DNA from: CANKHA01 sp035699705
Lineage (GTDB): Bacteria > Pseudomonadota > Alphaproteobacteria > Rhizobiales > Xanthobacteraceae
Assembly (NCBI GenBank): GCA_035699705.1
Contig: DASSPI010000066.1
Coordinates: 1-64,000 of the forward strand
Reading direction: 5' to 3'
DNA: 64,000 bases
Numbering within the stretch: the stretch's first letter is position 1; every line of letters begins with the position of its first letter. Below are positions 1-7,675 of this stretch, one piece after another. The notes below the pieces were generated by a model. It saw nothing but the letters and a program-made list of their open reading frames with translations, made no database searches and was not told where the DNA came from. Both the position numbers and the translations under genes were made by a program.

Positions 1-419
1 CCGGGCAAGTGGGGCGGAGCGGCTCGGTATCGAGAGAACGCCCCATCCGTGCCCGGAAGTACGGTCCCGAGGCCCAAAATCGCCGCAGTGGAGCGCCGGA
101 CGGCGCGGCATCCCTGGCCGGGATGTCCACGCCGGAGCGCAGGAGGCTTGCGATGCAGGCAGGCTCCCATGCGCGGCGTGAAATTTATGTTGATGCGCCG
201 GTCGGCGCTCCGCTCCCCCGGATATTTTTCGGGGGACGACTCCCCCGGCCCCTGCCGGGGAACAAGAGACAGGCGCCCCCGTCGCCTGACCAAAACACGG
301 GCCGATGAGGCGTGGCTGTTTGAAAGATTGAATCGGAAGGAAGGAAACGCGACGGGGCCGCGAGGCGGCGATCGCAGCTTAGCGCGCAGTCCGACAGCCT
401 CGCGCCAACCAAGGCGCGG
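1..419. other. no supported gene; two GC-rich hairpins
   Basis: Open frames exist on both strands, but none has a convincing ribosome binding site, a recognisable domain or protein-like composition, so no gene is called. The stretch holds two adjacent hairpins: CCCCCG/CGGGGG at 215-220 and 230-235, and CCCCGGC/GCCGGGG at 243-249 and 254-260. Neither is followed by a T-run, so they are not obvious intrinsic terminators. The region may be the edge of a gene outside the window or a decayed sequence. Confidence 0.5.
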
Positions 420-785
420 CTACCGCCAGCGATGGTGACCGTGGTAGCGATGGTGACCCTGGAAGACATAACGCGGCCCGGCGTAGTAGCGGACCACCGG
501 CGCGCGATAGATCGGCGCGACATAGACCGGCGGGGCGACGTAATATGGCCGGGCGACATAGACGGGCGGAGCTTCGTAGACTTCCGCTTCGTCGTATTCG
601 GCGTAGCGGTCGTAAACCGCCGGCGCTTCGCTCACCCGCGGGCGCGCCCATTCGCAGCGATAGCCGTTCCAGACCTGCCCGCGTTCGCAGCCGTCCCGCG
701 GCACGTCGAACTCTGCGGCCGACGCCAGATTCGGAACAAGCGCGGCGAAGCCAGCCGCCGCCGCCAGGATCGCAAGTGCACGCAT
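420..785 (-). CDS. small secreted Tyr/Pro/His-rich protein
   Basis: This encodes a 121-residue predicted exported protein of unknown function. It begins with a signal peptide (MRALAILAAAAGF, cleavage near ASA-AEF). A short segment with two cysteines follows (DGCERGQVWNGYRCEW), and then a tail of repeated Tyr-Val-Ala-Pro units ending in a His/Tyr/Arg-rich stretch. Small exported proteins with this Tyr/Pro/His-rich tail are common in Bradyrhizobium-like genomes, but their role is unknown. I chose the ATG at 785 because a strong GGGAGGG lies six bases upstream. A TTG at 803 would place residues in front of the signal peptide. Confidence 0.7.
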   Translation of the reverse strand: MRALAILAAAAGFAALVPNLASAAEFDVPRDGCERGQVWNGYRCEWARPRVSEAPAVYDRYAEYDEAEVYEAPPVYVARPYYVAPPVYVAPIYRAPVVRYYAGPRYVFQGHHRYHGHHRWR

Positions 786-978
786 GGCAAACCCTCCCTT
801 CAAACGGAAGCGGAAATCCTACGCGTTCATGATGAACCGAAGCCTAATGCCTCTGTTGTCTCCTGTTCATTTGCCATAGCGCGACGAAAGCCGGGGCGGA
901 CAGCGCAGCAGGGTTGTTCCTGGCGTTCGCAAGCCGTAAGCTGCCCGTATTATTGTTGAAAATGAAGCGGAGGAAACG

Positions 979-1293
979 ATGTCATTGGTTAAATACGTTG
1001 TGCCGGCCTTGCTGGCAGTCACCTTGCTGTCTTCGCCGGCTGCGGCCCTGCCCGGATCGGCGTCGTCAAAGACCCTGGCGTCGTCAGTCGAGCCGGCGGT
1101 GATTGAAGTCACTCACCGCAGGGACCACAGGGTGGTGGTGAGGAAAAAGGTCGTTGTGAAGAAGAAAGTCGTCTATCGGCCCGGCGGCGTCTACCGCGTG
1201 GCGCCCGTCGGCTGGCGCCGTGTCGGCGCGCGTCCGGTCTATTGGCAGACCGCGGGTTGTATTCTCGTGGGCGGCGTCTGGTTCTGCCCGTAA
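979..1293 (+). CDS. small secreted basic protein
   Basis: This encodes a 104-residue predicted exported protein. It has an N-terminal signal peptide (roughly residues 1-23, ending AAA-LPG), a Val/Lys/Arg-rich middle with alternating KK and VV (around residues 45-62), and a C-terminal segment with two cysteines (CILVGGVWFC). A GAGGAAA ribosome binding site lies just before the ATG. No enzymatic family is recognised. The layout resembles the secreted protein at 420-785: signal peptide, low-complexity region and a Cys pair. Its role is unknown; a cell-envelope function is only an inference. Confidence 0.65.
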   Translation: MSLVKYVVPALLAVTLLSSPAAALPGSASSKTLASSVEPAVIEVTHRRDHRVVVRKKVVVKKKVVYRPGGVYRVAPVGWRRVGARPVYWQTAGCILVGGVWFCP

Positions 1294-1340
1294 AAGACTG
1301 ACTGCGATCGCGGCATTTTCGTCGTGGCCGGACTTGTTAC

Positions 1341-1366
1341 CGCAAGTCGGGGAAACCCGACTTGCG
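1341..1366. repeat. perfect 11-bp palindrome with GAAA loop
   Basis: CGCAAGTCGGG at 1341-1351 pairs exactly with CCCGACTTGCG at 1356-1366 around a GAAA tetraloop. It lies between the small secreted gene and the DUF202 gene. Without a T-run it is more likely a dispersed palindromic repeat or an RNA 3' end than a standard terminator. A related word (CCGTAAGTCGG) occurs in the palindrome near 3063-3105. Confidence 0.7.
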
Positions 1367-1474
1367 TCACCTGAGCGTGCGGAACCTGGCAAGCCCGGGT
1401 TCCGGCCATGGCTGCGAGTGTGTAGCGAACGGTTTGCTTGCCCAAGCGTTTAGCTCCGGGGATCGGAGCGATCG

Positions 1475-1930
1475 ATGGCGGCACCGGCAAAGAAGCTGGA
1501 AAAGCAAAGCAAGAAAATCGCCGACAGCGCGCAGACGCTGGAGGAAAGTTCGCTCGAGCTGGAAGACTCCGCCGACCGGCGCACCGAACTCGCGGGCGAC
1601 CGCACGCTGCTCGCCGCCGAGCGGACCTATGGCGCCTGGGTGCGCACGGGATTGCTCGCGCTCGCCAGCGGGCTTGGCGCCAAGGCCGGCCTTGCCGGTG
1701 TCGTGCCGGAATGGATGATCGTCGCCAACGGCAGCGTGCTGGTGCTGTTCAGCGCCTTCTGTTTCGGGGCGGCGGTGTGGCGCCAGTTCAATGCCTATCC
1801 GCCGCCGCCGCAGCCGGACACCAAGCGCATCCACCCGCTGATCCTGGTGGTGGTGAACGCCTTCCTGGTGGTGGTGTCGCTCGCCGCCTTGTTCGGCATC
1901 TGGTTCGGCCGCACCGGCGGCACGGCATGA
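1475..1930 (+). CDS. DUF202 family inner-membrane protein
   Basis: This encodes a 151-residue membrane protein of the DUF202 (YidH-like) family. A hydrophilic, probably helical N-terminus (residues 1-48, rich in Lys, Glu and Ser) precedes the characteristic LAAERTYGAWVRTGLLALA segment. Three hydrophobic helices follow, at about residues 55-72, 82-102 and 125-145. The Arg-Thr just before the first helix is typical of the family. The biochemical role is not established. The gene is monocistronic as far as can be seen; the next gene is convergent. Confidence 0.8.
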   Translation: MAAPAKKLEKQSKKIADSAQTLEESSLELEDSADRRTELAGDRTLLAAERTYGAWVRTGLLALASGLGAKAGLAGVVPEWMIVANGSVLVLFSAFCFGAAVWRQFNAYPPPPQPDTKRIHPLILVVVNAFLVVVSLAALFGIWFGRTGGTA

Positions 1931-1960
1931 CAAAAGTAAATTTGCCGAGGATCGCGCGCG

Positions 1961-2932
1961 TCAGGTCCTGCGGTTTTTCAGATCGCGCACGATCGGATGC
2001 CACAGCTTCTCTTCGCTGCGGATGAATTCCTCGGTCTGCGCCGGCGTGAGGTCGCGGCTATAGGTGCCGAGCTGATGCAGGCGCGCAATCACGTCCGGCA
2101 TCGCCGTCACCTTGCGCAGGTCGGCATTGACCTTCTGGATGACGTGCTCGGGCGTGCCGGCCGGCGCCATCAACAGGATCCAGCCGCTCGACACCACGCC
2201 GGGCACGGTTTCCGCGATCGTCGGCAGGTCCGGCAGATTGGGCAGGCGCTGGGCCGAGGCGACGCCGAGCACCCGCACATCGCCGCTCTGAATGCCCGGG
2301 TTCAGCCCCGCCAGCGCCTCGAACATGATCGGCAGGCGTCCCGCGATCACGTCATTGAGCGACACCGCCGCGCCGGCGGCATGCACGAAGGAGACATTGG
2401 CCTTGGAGCGGTCGCGGAACAGTTCGCCGGTGAGATGCGCCTGGCCGCCTCGATTGGTGGCGCCGAACAGCATGCCGTCGGGCGTCTTGTTGGCGAGCGC
2501 GATCAGCTCGGCGACGTTCTTCGCCGGAATATCCTTGTTCACGCCGACGGCGATCGGCTGTTCGCCGATGAAGCCGATGGAGACAAAAGCCTTCGCCAGA
2601 TCGAACGGCATCTTGCCTTCCTGCTCCACCGGCAGGACGTTGAAGGTCGAAGCCTGCGTCGCGTAGAGGCTGTAGCCGTCCTTCTCCACCCCCGCCGCGG
2701 CCTGCGCGGCGATCAGCCCGCCCGCGCCGGGACGGTTGAGCACCACCACCTGCTGCTTCCAGATCTGCGTCAGCTTCTCGGCGATGATGCGCGTCACCAC
2801 GTCCGGGCTGTTGCCGGCCGCCGCGGGCGTGATCAGGGTCACCGGCCGCGTGGGCCATTCCTGCGCCTGCACCGGCGCGCAGGCCAGCGCCAGCAAGGCC
2901 GCAACCGCCAGAATCGATCCGCGCCTCCGCAT
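1961..2932 (-). CDS. TTT-type periplasmic solute receptor (Bug/TctC family)
   Basis: This encodes a 323-residue periplasmic substrate-binding protein of the tripartite tricarboxylate transporter receptor family. It has a cleavable signal peptide (ending APVQA-QEWP), the family opening WPTRPVTLITPAAAGNSPD, and NRPGAGG around residue 65. Such receptors capture small carboxylates or other anions for TctAB membrane partners, but no tctA or tctB lies in this window, so this is an orphan receptor. A GGGAGG precedes the ATG at 2932. The substrate cannot be read from the sequence. Two more paralogues lie at 4289-5320 and 6350-7378. Confidence 0.85.
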   Translation of the reverse strand: MRRRGSILAVAALLALACAPVQAQEWPTRPVTLITPAAAGNSPDVVTRIIAEKLTQIWKQQVVVLNRPGAGGLIAAQAAAGVEKDGYSLYATQASTFNVLPVEQEGKMPFDLAKAFVSIGFIGEQPIAVGVNKDIPAKNVAELIALANKTPDGMLFGATNRGGQAHLTGELFRDRSKANVSFVHAAGAAVSLNDVIAGRLPIMFEALAGLNPGIQSGDVRVLGVASAQRLPNLPDLPTIAETVPGVVSSGWILLMAPAGTPEHVIQKVNADLRKVTAMPDVIARLHQLGTYSRDLTPAQTEEFIRSEEKLWHPIVRDLKNRRT

Positions 2933-3062
2933 GAGTTTTTCCTCCCTGTCGCTTTATCTGTTGGCAGCCTCGCCGCTCCGGCGCGATGCTAACACAAGGA
3001 AAAAAGGAACGCGGCGGCTGGCCTTCATACTTTTGTCATGCGGCCGCTCACGCACTGTTCCT

Positions 3063-3105
3063 GTCATGCCGGGCTCGTCACCGTAAGTCGGGTGCCGGGC
3101 ATGAC
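3063..3105. repeat. REP-like imperfect palindrome (GTCATGCC family)
   Basis: GTCATGCCGGGC at 3063-3074 and GCCGGGCATGAC at 3094-3105 form a stem with one mismatch around a loop containing CCGTAAGTCGG. Similar GTCATGCC words recur at about 4089-4105 in the next intergenic region, and CCGCAAGTCGG at 1340-1350. This looks like a dispersed intergenic palindromic repeat. It lies just downstream of clpS, whose transcript it may end. Confidence 0.55.
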
Positions 3106-3117
3106 GAGAAAAAACGC

Positions 3118-3423
3118 CTATTCTTCCGGTTCGGTGGTGAAAGACAGCGGGTAGCCCTTGCTGCGGCCAAGCTCGGTCGCCTCCGTCGCCTTGGTCTCCG
3201 CAACGTCCCTGGTATAGACCGCGATCACGCAGGAGCCCTTGCGGTGCGCGGTCAGCATCACGCCATAGGCCTGCGTCTCGTTCATCCGGAACACCGCCTT
3301 GAGCACCACGACGACGAATTCGCGCGGCGTGTAGTCGTCGTTCAAAAGGATGACCTTATGCAGCGGCGGGCGCTGAATCTTCGGCCGGATCTTGGTGCGC
3401 GGCGCAGTGACGGAATCGTTCAT
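3118..3423 (-). CDS. clpS: ATP-dependent Clp protease adaptor ClpS
   Basis: This encodes a 101-residue ClpS, the cytoplasmic adaptor that delivers N-degron substrates to the ClpAP protease. The conserved core is visible: LLNDDYTPREFVV (substrate pocket loop), then the VFRMNETQA helix and AHRKGSC. The flexible N-terminus (MNDSVTAPRTK) and total length are normal. I start at the ATG at 3423, which begins MNDSV; an upstream start at 3450 would add nine unlikely residues. No clpA gene follows in this window, so ClpS is separated from its unfoldase here or lies at the end of a transcript. Confidence 0.93.
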   Translation of the reverse strand: MNDSVTAPRTKIRPKIQRPPLHKVILLNDDYTPREFVVVVLKAVFRMNETQAYGVMLTAHRKGSCVIAVYTRDVAETKATEATELGRSKGYPLSFTTEPEE

Positions 3424-3590
3424 CAACACCTCCCTCACGGGCGGGGACAACTTCTGTCGCGGGCGTTGTGACGACCGTTATCTTAGCAAGAAAGGCGAAT
3501 GGCCGGAACACCGCCATTCGTGCCGGCTCTTGCGTCCGGCCGCGCGCTGCGCGCATCATCGGGCCGCTGCAGCAGAGACAGGGGGTCCTG

Positions 3591-3887
3591 ATGACCGCGT
3601 TTAATTCTGTCCGCTTTCGCGTGAAGCCCGGGCGCGAGCAGGAGTTTCTCGACGTCCACAGGAATACCGCACGGGACTGGCCCGGCCTGAAGCACGCCAA
3701 CATCATCAAAACCGGCGAGCGCAGCTATTGCATCATCGCCGAATGGACCGACATGGAGGCCCTCGCCGCCGCCCGGCCGCAGATGATCGCCAATCTCGAC
3801 CGTTTCCGCGATACGCTGGAGGATCTCGGTGGCGGTCTCGGCGTGACCGATCCGGTATCCGGGACGGTGGTGCTGGAACTGAAATAG
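3591..3887 (+). CDS. ABM-like (dimeric alpha-beta barrel) domain protein
   Basis: This encodes a 98-residue single-domain protein. Its pattern (FNSVRFRVKPGREQEFLDVHRN, a middle KTGERSYCIIAEWTDMEAL, then a helix) fits the dimeric ferredoxin-like barrel fold of antibiotic-biosynthesis-monooxygenase-type proteins. In this fold the first strand is followed by a PGREQEF helix. Many members are small oxygenases or heme- or quinone-related, but no catalytic residues can be assigned here. The ATG at 3591 follows AGAGACAGGGGG. An in-frame start at 3468 would add an arginine-rich, non-protein-like extension. The small membrane protein downstream begins 24 bases later and may be co-transcribed. Confidence 0.7.
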   Translation: MTAFNSVRFRVKPGREQEFLDVHRNTARDWPGLKHANIIKTGERSYCIIAEWTDMEALAAARPQMIANLDRFRDTLEDLGGGLGVTDPVSGTVVLELK

Positions 3888-3911
3888 CAAGCAAATCCAC
3901 GAGGGGAAATC

Positions 3912-4067
3912 ATGCCGACGATCAACACCAACCTGCTCTACGCCGCGATTGCGGTTCTGGCCGTGGTCGCCGCGGTGCTCGGTTATCAGCTCTATGAGGC
4001 GAAGAAGGAACCGAAGGGATTCCAGATCAACGTCGGTCCCGGCGGCGTATCGATGGAGAAGAAGTAG
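3912..4067 (+). CDS. small single-pass membrane protein (51 aa)
   Basis: This short gene encodes MPTINTNLLYAAIAVLAVV and onward to a basic C-terminus, 51 residues in total. One hydrophobic helix (about residues 8-26) is followed by LYEAKKEPKGFQINVGPGG and a final Lys pair. GAGGGG sits five bases before the ATG. The composition is protein-like and the spacing to the upstream ABM-like gene is short, suggesting one transcript. Similar 50-residue YEAKKEP proteins occur in Bradyrhizobium relatives to my recollection, with no known role. Confidence 0.7.
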   Translation: MPTINTNLLYAAIAVLAVVAAVLGYQLYEAKKEPKGFQINVGPGGVSMEKK

Positions 4068-4288
4068 CGGCGGCGCTGCTCCGACGTCGTCATGCCGTCA
4101 TGCCCGACAGCAGTCCAGCTTGCGCAGACTGCGTAAACTTGTCCGGGTTGCCGAGCATCTCGCTCAGCCGAGCGCCGCTCCTCTAATCGGAATGGCACCG
4201 GAACTGATCTTGCTCCAGTTCCGCACTATGTTGCTCCTTCCGATGGGGCAAACGGAATGCGCGCCGCAAGTTCCACGCGTGCGGCGGC

Positions 4289-5320
4289 TCACTGCCCCTT
4301 CAGCACCGTCGCATTAAGCCGGTCGATCGCGCCCTGCGGCGTCGCCAGCACCTTCTCCACCAGCTGTTGCAAATCCTCGCCGACGGTCGGATCGATGTCG
4401 ACATTGAGCTTGGCGGCTTCCTTCTGGAATTCCGCATCCTTCATGGTGGCGGCGAAAGCCTCGCGCAGCGCCTTCACCCGGTCGGCCGGCACGCCCGGCG
4501 AGGTCACCATCGGCCGGCCGATATCGGCGGCCACCGACATCAGTTCGAAGATCTGCCGCGCTTCGTCGTTCGGGGCCAGATCGATCAGGCGCGGCACATT
4601 GGGCAGTTCGGGGTGCTTGTTCGCGCTCATCTGCACCAGCGCGATCAGCTTGCCCTCGGAGATCCAGTGGGGATGCGCGAGCTTGTAGTTGTTCCAGGGA
4701 TTTGAGCCGCGGCCCTGCACCTCGCCGCGCTCCATGGCGATGTCGATCGGCGAGCCGCCGGGATAGCCGGTGATGATCTTGAATTTGGCGCCGACGAGTT
4801 CCTTCACCAGCTTGGGGTAGACGAAATTGTTGCCGGCCGTGGTGGTGGCGCCGATGGTGACTTCCTTCTGCTTGGCATCCTCGATGGTCTTCACCCCGGC
4901 GGTGTGCCAGACCGCGAGCACGCTGATCGGAGCCGACGGAGTGCCGATCCAGTTCAGCTTGGCGGAGTCGAAATTGATGCCGGTCTGCCGCATCGCCTGC
5001 GCCAATACGACGCTCTGCTGCACGAGCGCGAGCACGGTGCCGTCCTTGGGCGCGACATTGGCAATATAGCTTGCGGCATTGCGGCCCGAGGCGCCCGGCA
5101 TATTCTCCGGCACGATGGTGGGATTGCCCGGGATGTATTTGGTGAGATGACGCGCGATCAGCCGGCCTTCGGTGTCGTAGCTGTCGCCGGCCGCCGCGGG
5201 GACGATCAGGCGGATGGTCTTGCCTTTGTAAAATTCCGCCGGCGTTTGCGCCTGCGCCGGCGATCCAGCGAAAACCGCGGCCAGCAGGCCGCCTACGACA
5301 ACGCTGTTGAGAGTCTTCAC
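4289..5320 (-). CDS. TTT-type periplasmic solute receptor
   Basis: This encodes a 343-residue periplasmic receptor of the TctC/Bug class. The signal peptide is VKTLNSVVVGGLLAAVFA ending PAQA-QTP. The mature protein opens with AEFYKGKTIRLIVPAAAGD, and GNPTIVPENMPGASG follows at about residue 90. The start is set at the GTG at 5320 because GAGGAGG lies eight bases upstream and the signal peptide begins there; a further upstream GTG at 5368 would spoil the signal peptide. It belongs to the FYKGK subgroup, as does the paralogue at 6350-7378, and the two flank an NAD-dependent dehydrogenase. No membrane partners are nearby. Confidence 0.85.
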   Translation of the reverse strand: MKTLNSVVVGGLLAAVFAGSPAQAQTPAEFYKGKTIRLIVPAAAGDSYDTEGRLIARHLTKYIPGNPTIVPENMPGASGRNAASYIANVAPKDGTVLALVQQSVVLAQAMRQTGINFDSAKLNWIGTPSAPISVLAVWHTAGVKTIEDAKQKEVTIGATTTAGNNFVYPKLVKELVGAKFKIITGYPGGSPIDIAMERGEVQGRGSNPWNNYKLAHPHWISEGKLIALVQMSANKHPELPNVPRLIDLAPNDEARQIFELMSVAADIGRPMVTSPGVPADRVKALREAFAATMKDAEFQKEAAKLNVDIDPTVGEDLQQLVEKVLATPQGAIDRLNATVLKGQ

Positions 5321-5466
5321 CTGCGTCCTCCTCGATTTTTGGTCATTGCCGCGGGCGGTAGGCGCCACCGTAATAGTATGGGAGCCTAACTATCCTGAGG
5401 CGCCGCCTTCGCGTCAAGCGCGCCGGATGCCGCGGCTCCCGCTTCATCCTGCGGGGCTGGAGCGGC

Positions 5467-6318
5467 CTACTCCGCGGCTTCAGGCCTTTTGCGTGCCTCG
5501 GCCACAAAGCGGGCGGAGGCTTCGCCGGTCCCTTCCGCCAGCGGCAGCTTCAATCCGAGCTCATGCACGAATGTCAACGCATGCGGCACGTCCTTGCGGA
5601 AAATGCCGCCGCCCGGCCTGGTTGGCGCGATCTCGCCGTTCTCGATCCGGATGATCTTTTCCCAGTCCGCGATCGCCGAGCCCCGCATCACCGATTTCAG
5701 CATCTCGGCGTATTGGCGCGGATCGATGCCGGCGGCCTTCACCGCCGTCAGCGCCTCCATCCACATCACCCGTTCCATTACATTCGACAGGTTTTTTACC
5801 AGCTTGGCGGCATTGCCGCAGCCGAGCGGACCGAAATGCCAGACCTTGCTGCCGATCGTTTCCAGATGCGGGCGGATCTCCGCCACCACCGCGTCGTCGC
5901 CGCCCACCAGAAAGACGGCCTCGCCGGCGCGCACATAGCGCGGGGTCGAGGTGACGCAGGCGTCGACGACGCGCACGCCCCTGCGCGCGGCTTCCTCGGC
6001 CACCCGCCGCGTCGTGGCCGGCAGGATGGTGCTGTGCAGGATCACGGTCGCGCCCTTCTCGGCGCCGGCCAGGACTCCCTTATCCCCGAGCGTGGCGTCG
6101 AAGATTTCCTGATCGTTGTGCACAAAGACATGAACGATCTTGGCGCCGCGCGCCGCGTCGGCGGAAGACGCGACCGTCTGCGCGCCACGCTCCCGCGCCG
6201 CCTGCATGGCGCTCTCCTTGATGTCGAAGGCGCGCACCTTCGCCCCCGCCGCGACCAGGCGCTCGAGCAACGCGCTGCCCATATTGCCGACGCCGATCAG
6301 TGCCACCTGATGATCCAT
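5467..6318 (-). CDS. NAD(P)-dependent 3-hydroxyisobutyrate dehydrogenase-like enzyme
   Basis: This encodes a 283-residue beta-hydroxyacid dehydrogenase. An N-terminal Rossmann motif (VALIGVGNMGSALLERL) precedes the cofactor domain. The substrate-binding motif region is VDACVTSTPRYVRAGEA, where the family usually has DAPVSGG. The catalytic-lysine region is GCGNAAKLVKNLSNVM (Lys near residue 170). The altered DACVTSTPR motif suggests a substrate other than the classic ones. It sits between two FYKGK-type TTT receptors on the same strand, so the three may act on the same imported hydroxy acid; that link is inference. GGGAG precedes the ATG. Confidence 0.85.
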   Translation of the reverse strand: MDHQVALIGVGNMGSALLERLVAAGAKVRAFDIKESAMQAARERGAQTVASSADAARGAKIVHVFVHNDQEIFDATLGDKGVLAGAEKGATVILHSTILPATTRRVAEEAARRGVRVVDACVTSTPRYVRAGEAVFLVGGDDAVVAEIRPHLETIGSKVWHFGPLGCGNAAKLVKNLSNVMERVMWMEALTAVKAAGIDPRQYAEMLKSVMRGSAIADWEKIIRIENGEIAPTRPGGGIFRKDVPHALTFVHELGLKLPLAEGTGEASARFVAEARKRPEAAE

Positions 6319-6349
6319 CGCTGCACTCCCCTATTTGATATTTTTGTCC

Positions 6350-7378
6350 TTACGGCGCCACGAGCTGCCGCGTGCGCTCCAGCAACTCAGGCGGATACAG
6401 CCCAAGCTCGCCGATCATCTTCTGCAAATCTTCCCCCGACATCGGATTGAGCACGATATTGAGCTGCTCGGCCTCTTTCCTGAAAGCGGGGTCCCTGGTC
6501 ATGTCGCCAAAAGCCTGCCGCAGCGCCGCGACGCGCTCTGCCGGCACTTGCGGGCCGACATAGAAAGAGCGGCCGACTTCCGCCGTGCTGCCGAGCAGGC
6601 GAAATACCTTGCGGTCTTCGTCATTCTTCGCAAGCTCCATTGCGGTCGGAACATCTTCCAGGCCGCTCGCGCGCCTGTAGCCATCCTGATAAAGCGGCAC
6701 GAGTTTCTTTTCGGCGATCCAGTGCGGATGCGAGCGCTTGAGCTGCGACCAGATGGCGTTGCCCATGCCCTCGGTCTCGCCTTTCTCCATGGCGAGATAC
6801 TGCTCGGCGGTGCCCTTGTAGCCCTGCACCACCTTGAATTGCGTGCCGATCAGCTTGTTCATCGCCGTCGGCATCATCGCCGACGTGCCGGTGGGCGATG
6901 TCGCAGCGATGGCGAGCGGCCGCGTCTTCACGTCCTCGACGCTTTTCACGCCGGCCGTGTGCCAGGCGACGTTGACCACGTCGATGGCATCGAGCCGGCC
7001 GATCCAGTTGAGCCTGGTGACGTCGAGACCGTCGCCTACCTCGCGCCAGACGAAGGCATTCATCGGGACGGCATGATTGGGGATCCCGATCAGCGTGCCG
7101 TCCTGCGGTCCGATGCCGTAGATGAAATTCGCCGCCTTCACCGACGCCGCGCCGGGCATGCTCTGCACCACCGCGGTCGGATTGCCGGGCAGGTGCTTCG
7201 GCAGATGCTCAGCCAGCAGTCGCGCATAGGCATCGAAGCCGCCGCCCGGCGCGTAGCCGATGATCACCTTGATGACCTTACCCTTGTAGAACTCCGCCAC
7301 TGTCTCGGCGGGCACCGGGGTTGAATGCAGGGACGCAAAAACCGCCGCCAAAGCCAGCAAGAACAAGCGCAAACGCAT
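6350..7378 (-). CDS. TTT-type periplasmic solute receptor
   Basis: This encodes a 342-residue exported receptor of the TctC/Bug class. Residues 1-24 form a signal peptide (ending VPA-ETV). The mature protein starts with AEFYKGKVIKVIIGYAPGGG, and NPTAVVQSMPGAAS follows. A strong GGGGGAG lies upstream of the ATG at 7378. It is the first gene of a minus-strand run with the dehydrogenase 31 bases downstream and a second receptor after that, which fits one transport and catabolism unit. The ligand is unknown, and no TctA/TctB homologue is visible. Confidence 0.85.
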   Translation of the reverse strand: MRLRLFLLALAAVFASLHSTPVPAETVAEFYKGKVIKVIIGYAPGGGFDAYARLLAEHLPKHLPGNPTAVVQSMPGAASVKAANFIYGIGPQDGTLIGIPNHAVPMNAFVWREVGDGLDVTRLNWIGRLDAIDVVNVAWHTAGVKSVEDVKTRPLAIAATSPTGTSAMMPTAMNKLIGTQFKVVQGYKGTAEQYLAMEKGETEGMGNAIWSQLKRSHPHWIAEKKLVPLYQDGYRRASGLEDVPTAMELAKNDEDRKVFRLLGSTAEVGRSFYVGPQVPAERVAALRQAFGDMTRDPAFRKEAEQLNIVLNPMSGEDLQKMIGELGLYPPELLERTRQLVAP

Positions 7379-7486
7379 CAGTTTCTCCCCCGAAATCGGC
7401 AGCCGACAATAGCACCGATGATGGTGCCGGCGAAATTTCGGCGGAGCGAGGAAGTTAGGTCAAAGTTCACAAATGGAGACTGGCTG

Positions 7487-7675
7487 ATGGCCACAGCAAC
7501 ACGACGCAAAACCGCATCCTGGAAACGGCCCGGCTCGCCGATCGGACGGCGCGGTCCACGCAAGGCCAATTCAAAATACAAGCGTAACACGCGCGAGCCC
7601 CGGGGCCGCGACGATGTTCAGACACTGAAGCAGCTGGCCCAGCAGAACAGTCGGGATTATTGCAGACCGAAATAA
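7487..7675 (+). CDS. possible small basic protein (62 aa), unrecognised
   Basis: A 62-residue reading frame (MATATRRKTASWKRPGSPIG and on) is preceded by a GGAG eight bases upstream of the ATG. It is very basic and disordered-looking, with no recognised domain. Its last 19 bases overlap the convergent membrane-protein gene at 7657-8565. It is the only plausible gene in the 7379-7656 gap, but the evidence is thin and it could be a chance frame. Confidence 0.35.
   Translation: MATATRRKTASWKRPGSPIGRRGPRKANSKYKRNTREPRGRDDVQTLKQLAQQNSRDYCRPK

Noticed and set aside
1381..1403. GGAAC-N13-GTTCC palindrome near the DUF202 gene
   Set aside because: It is palindromic like the phyR site, but the 13-base spacing cannot place -35 and -10 elements correctly. 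A similar N13 case at 4200-4222 is rejected for the same reason.
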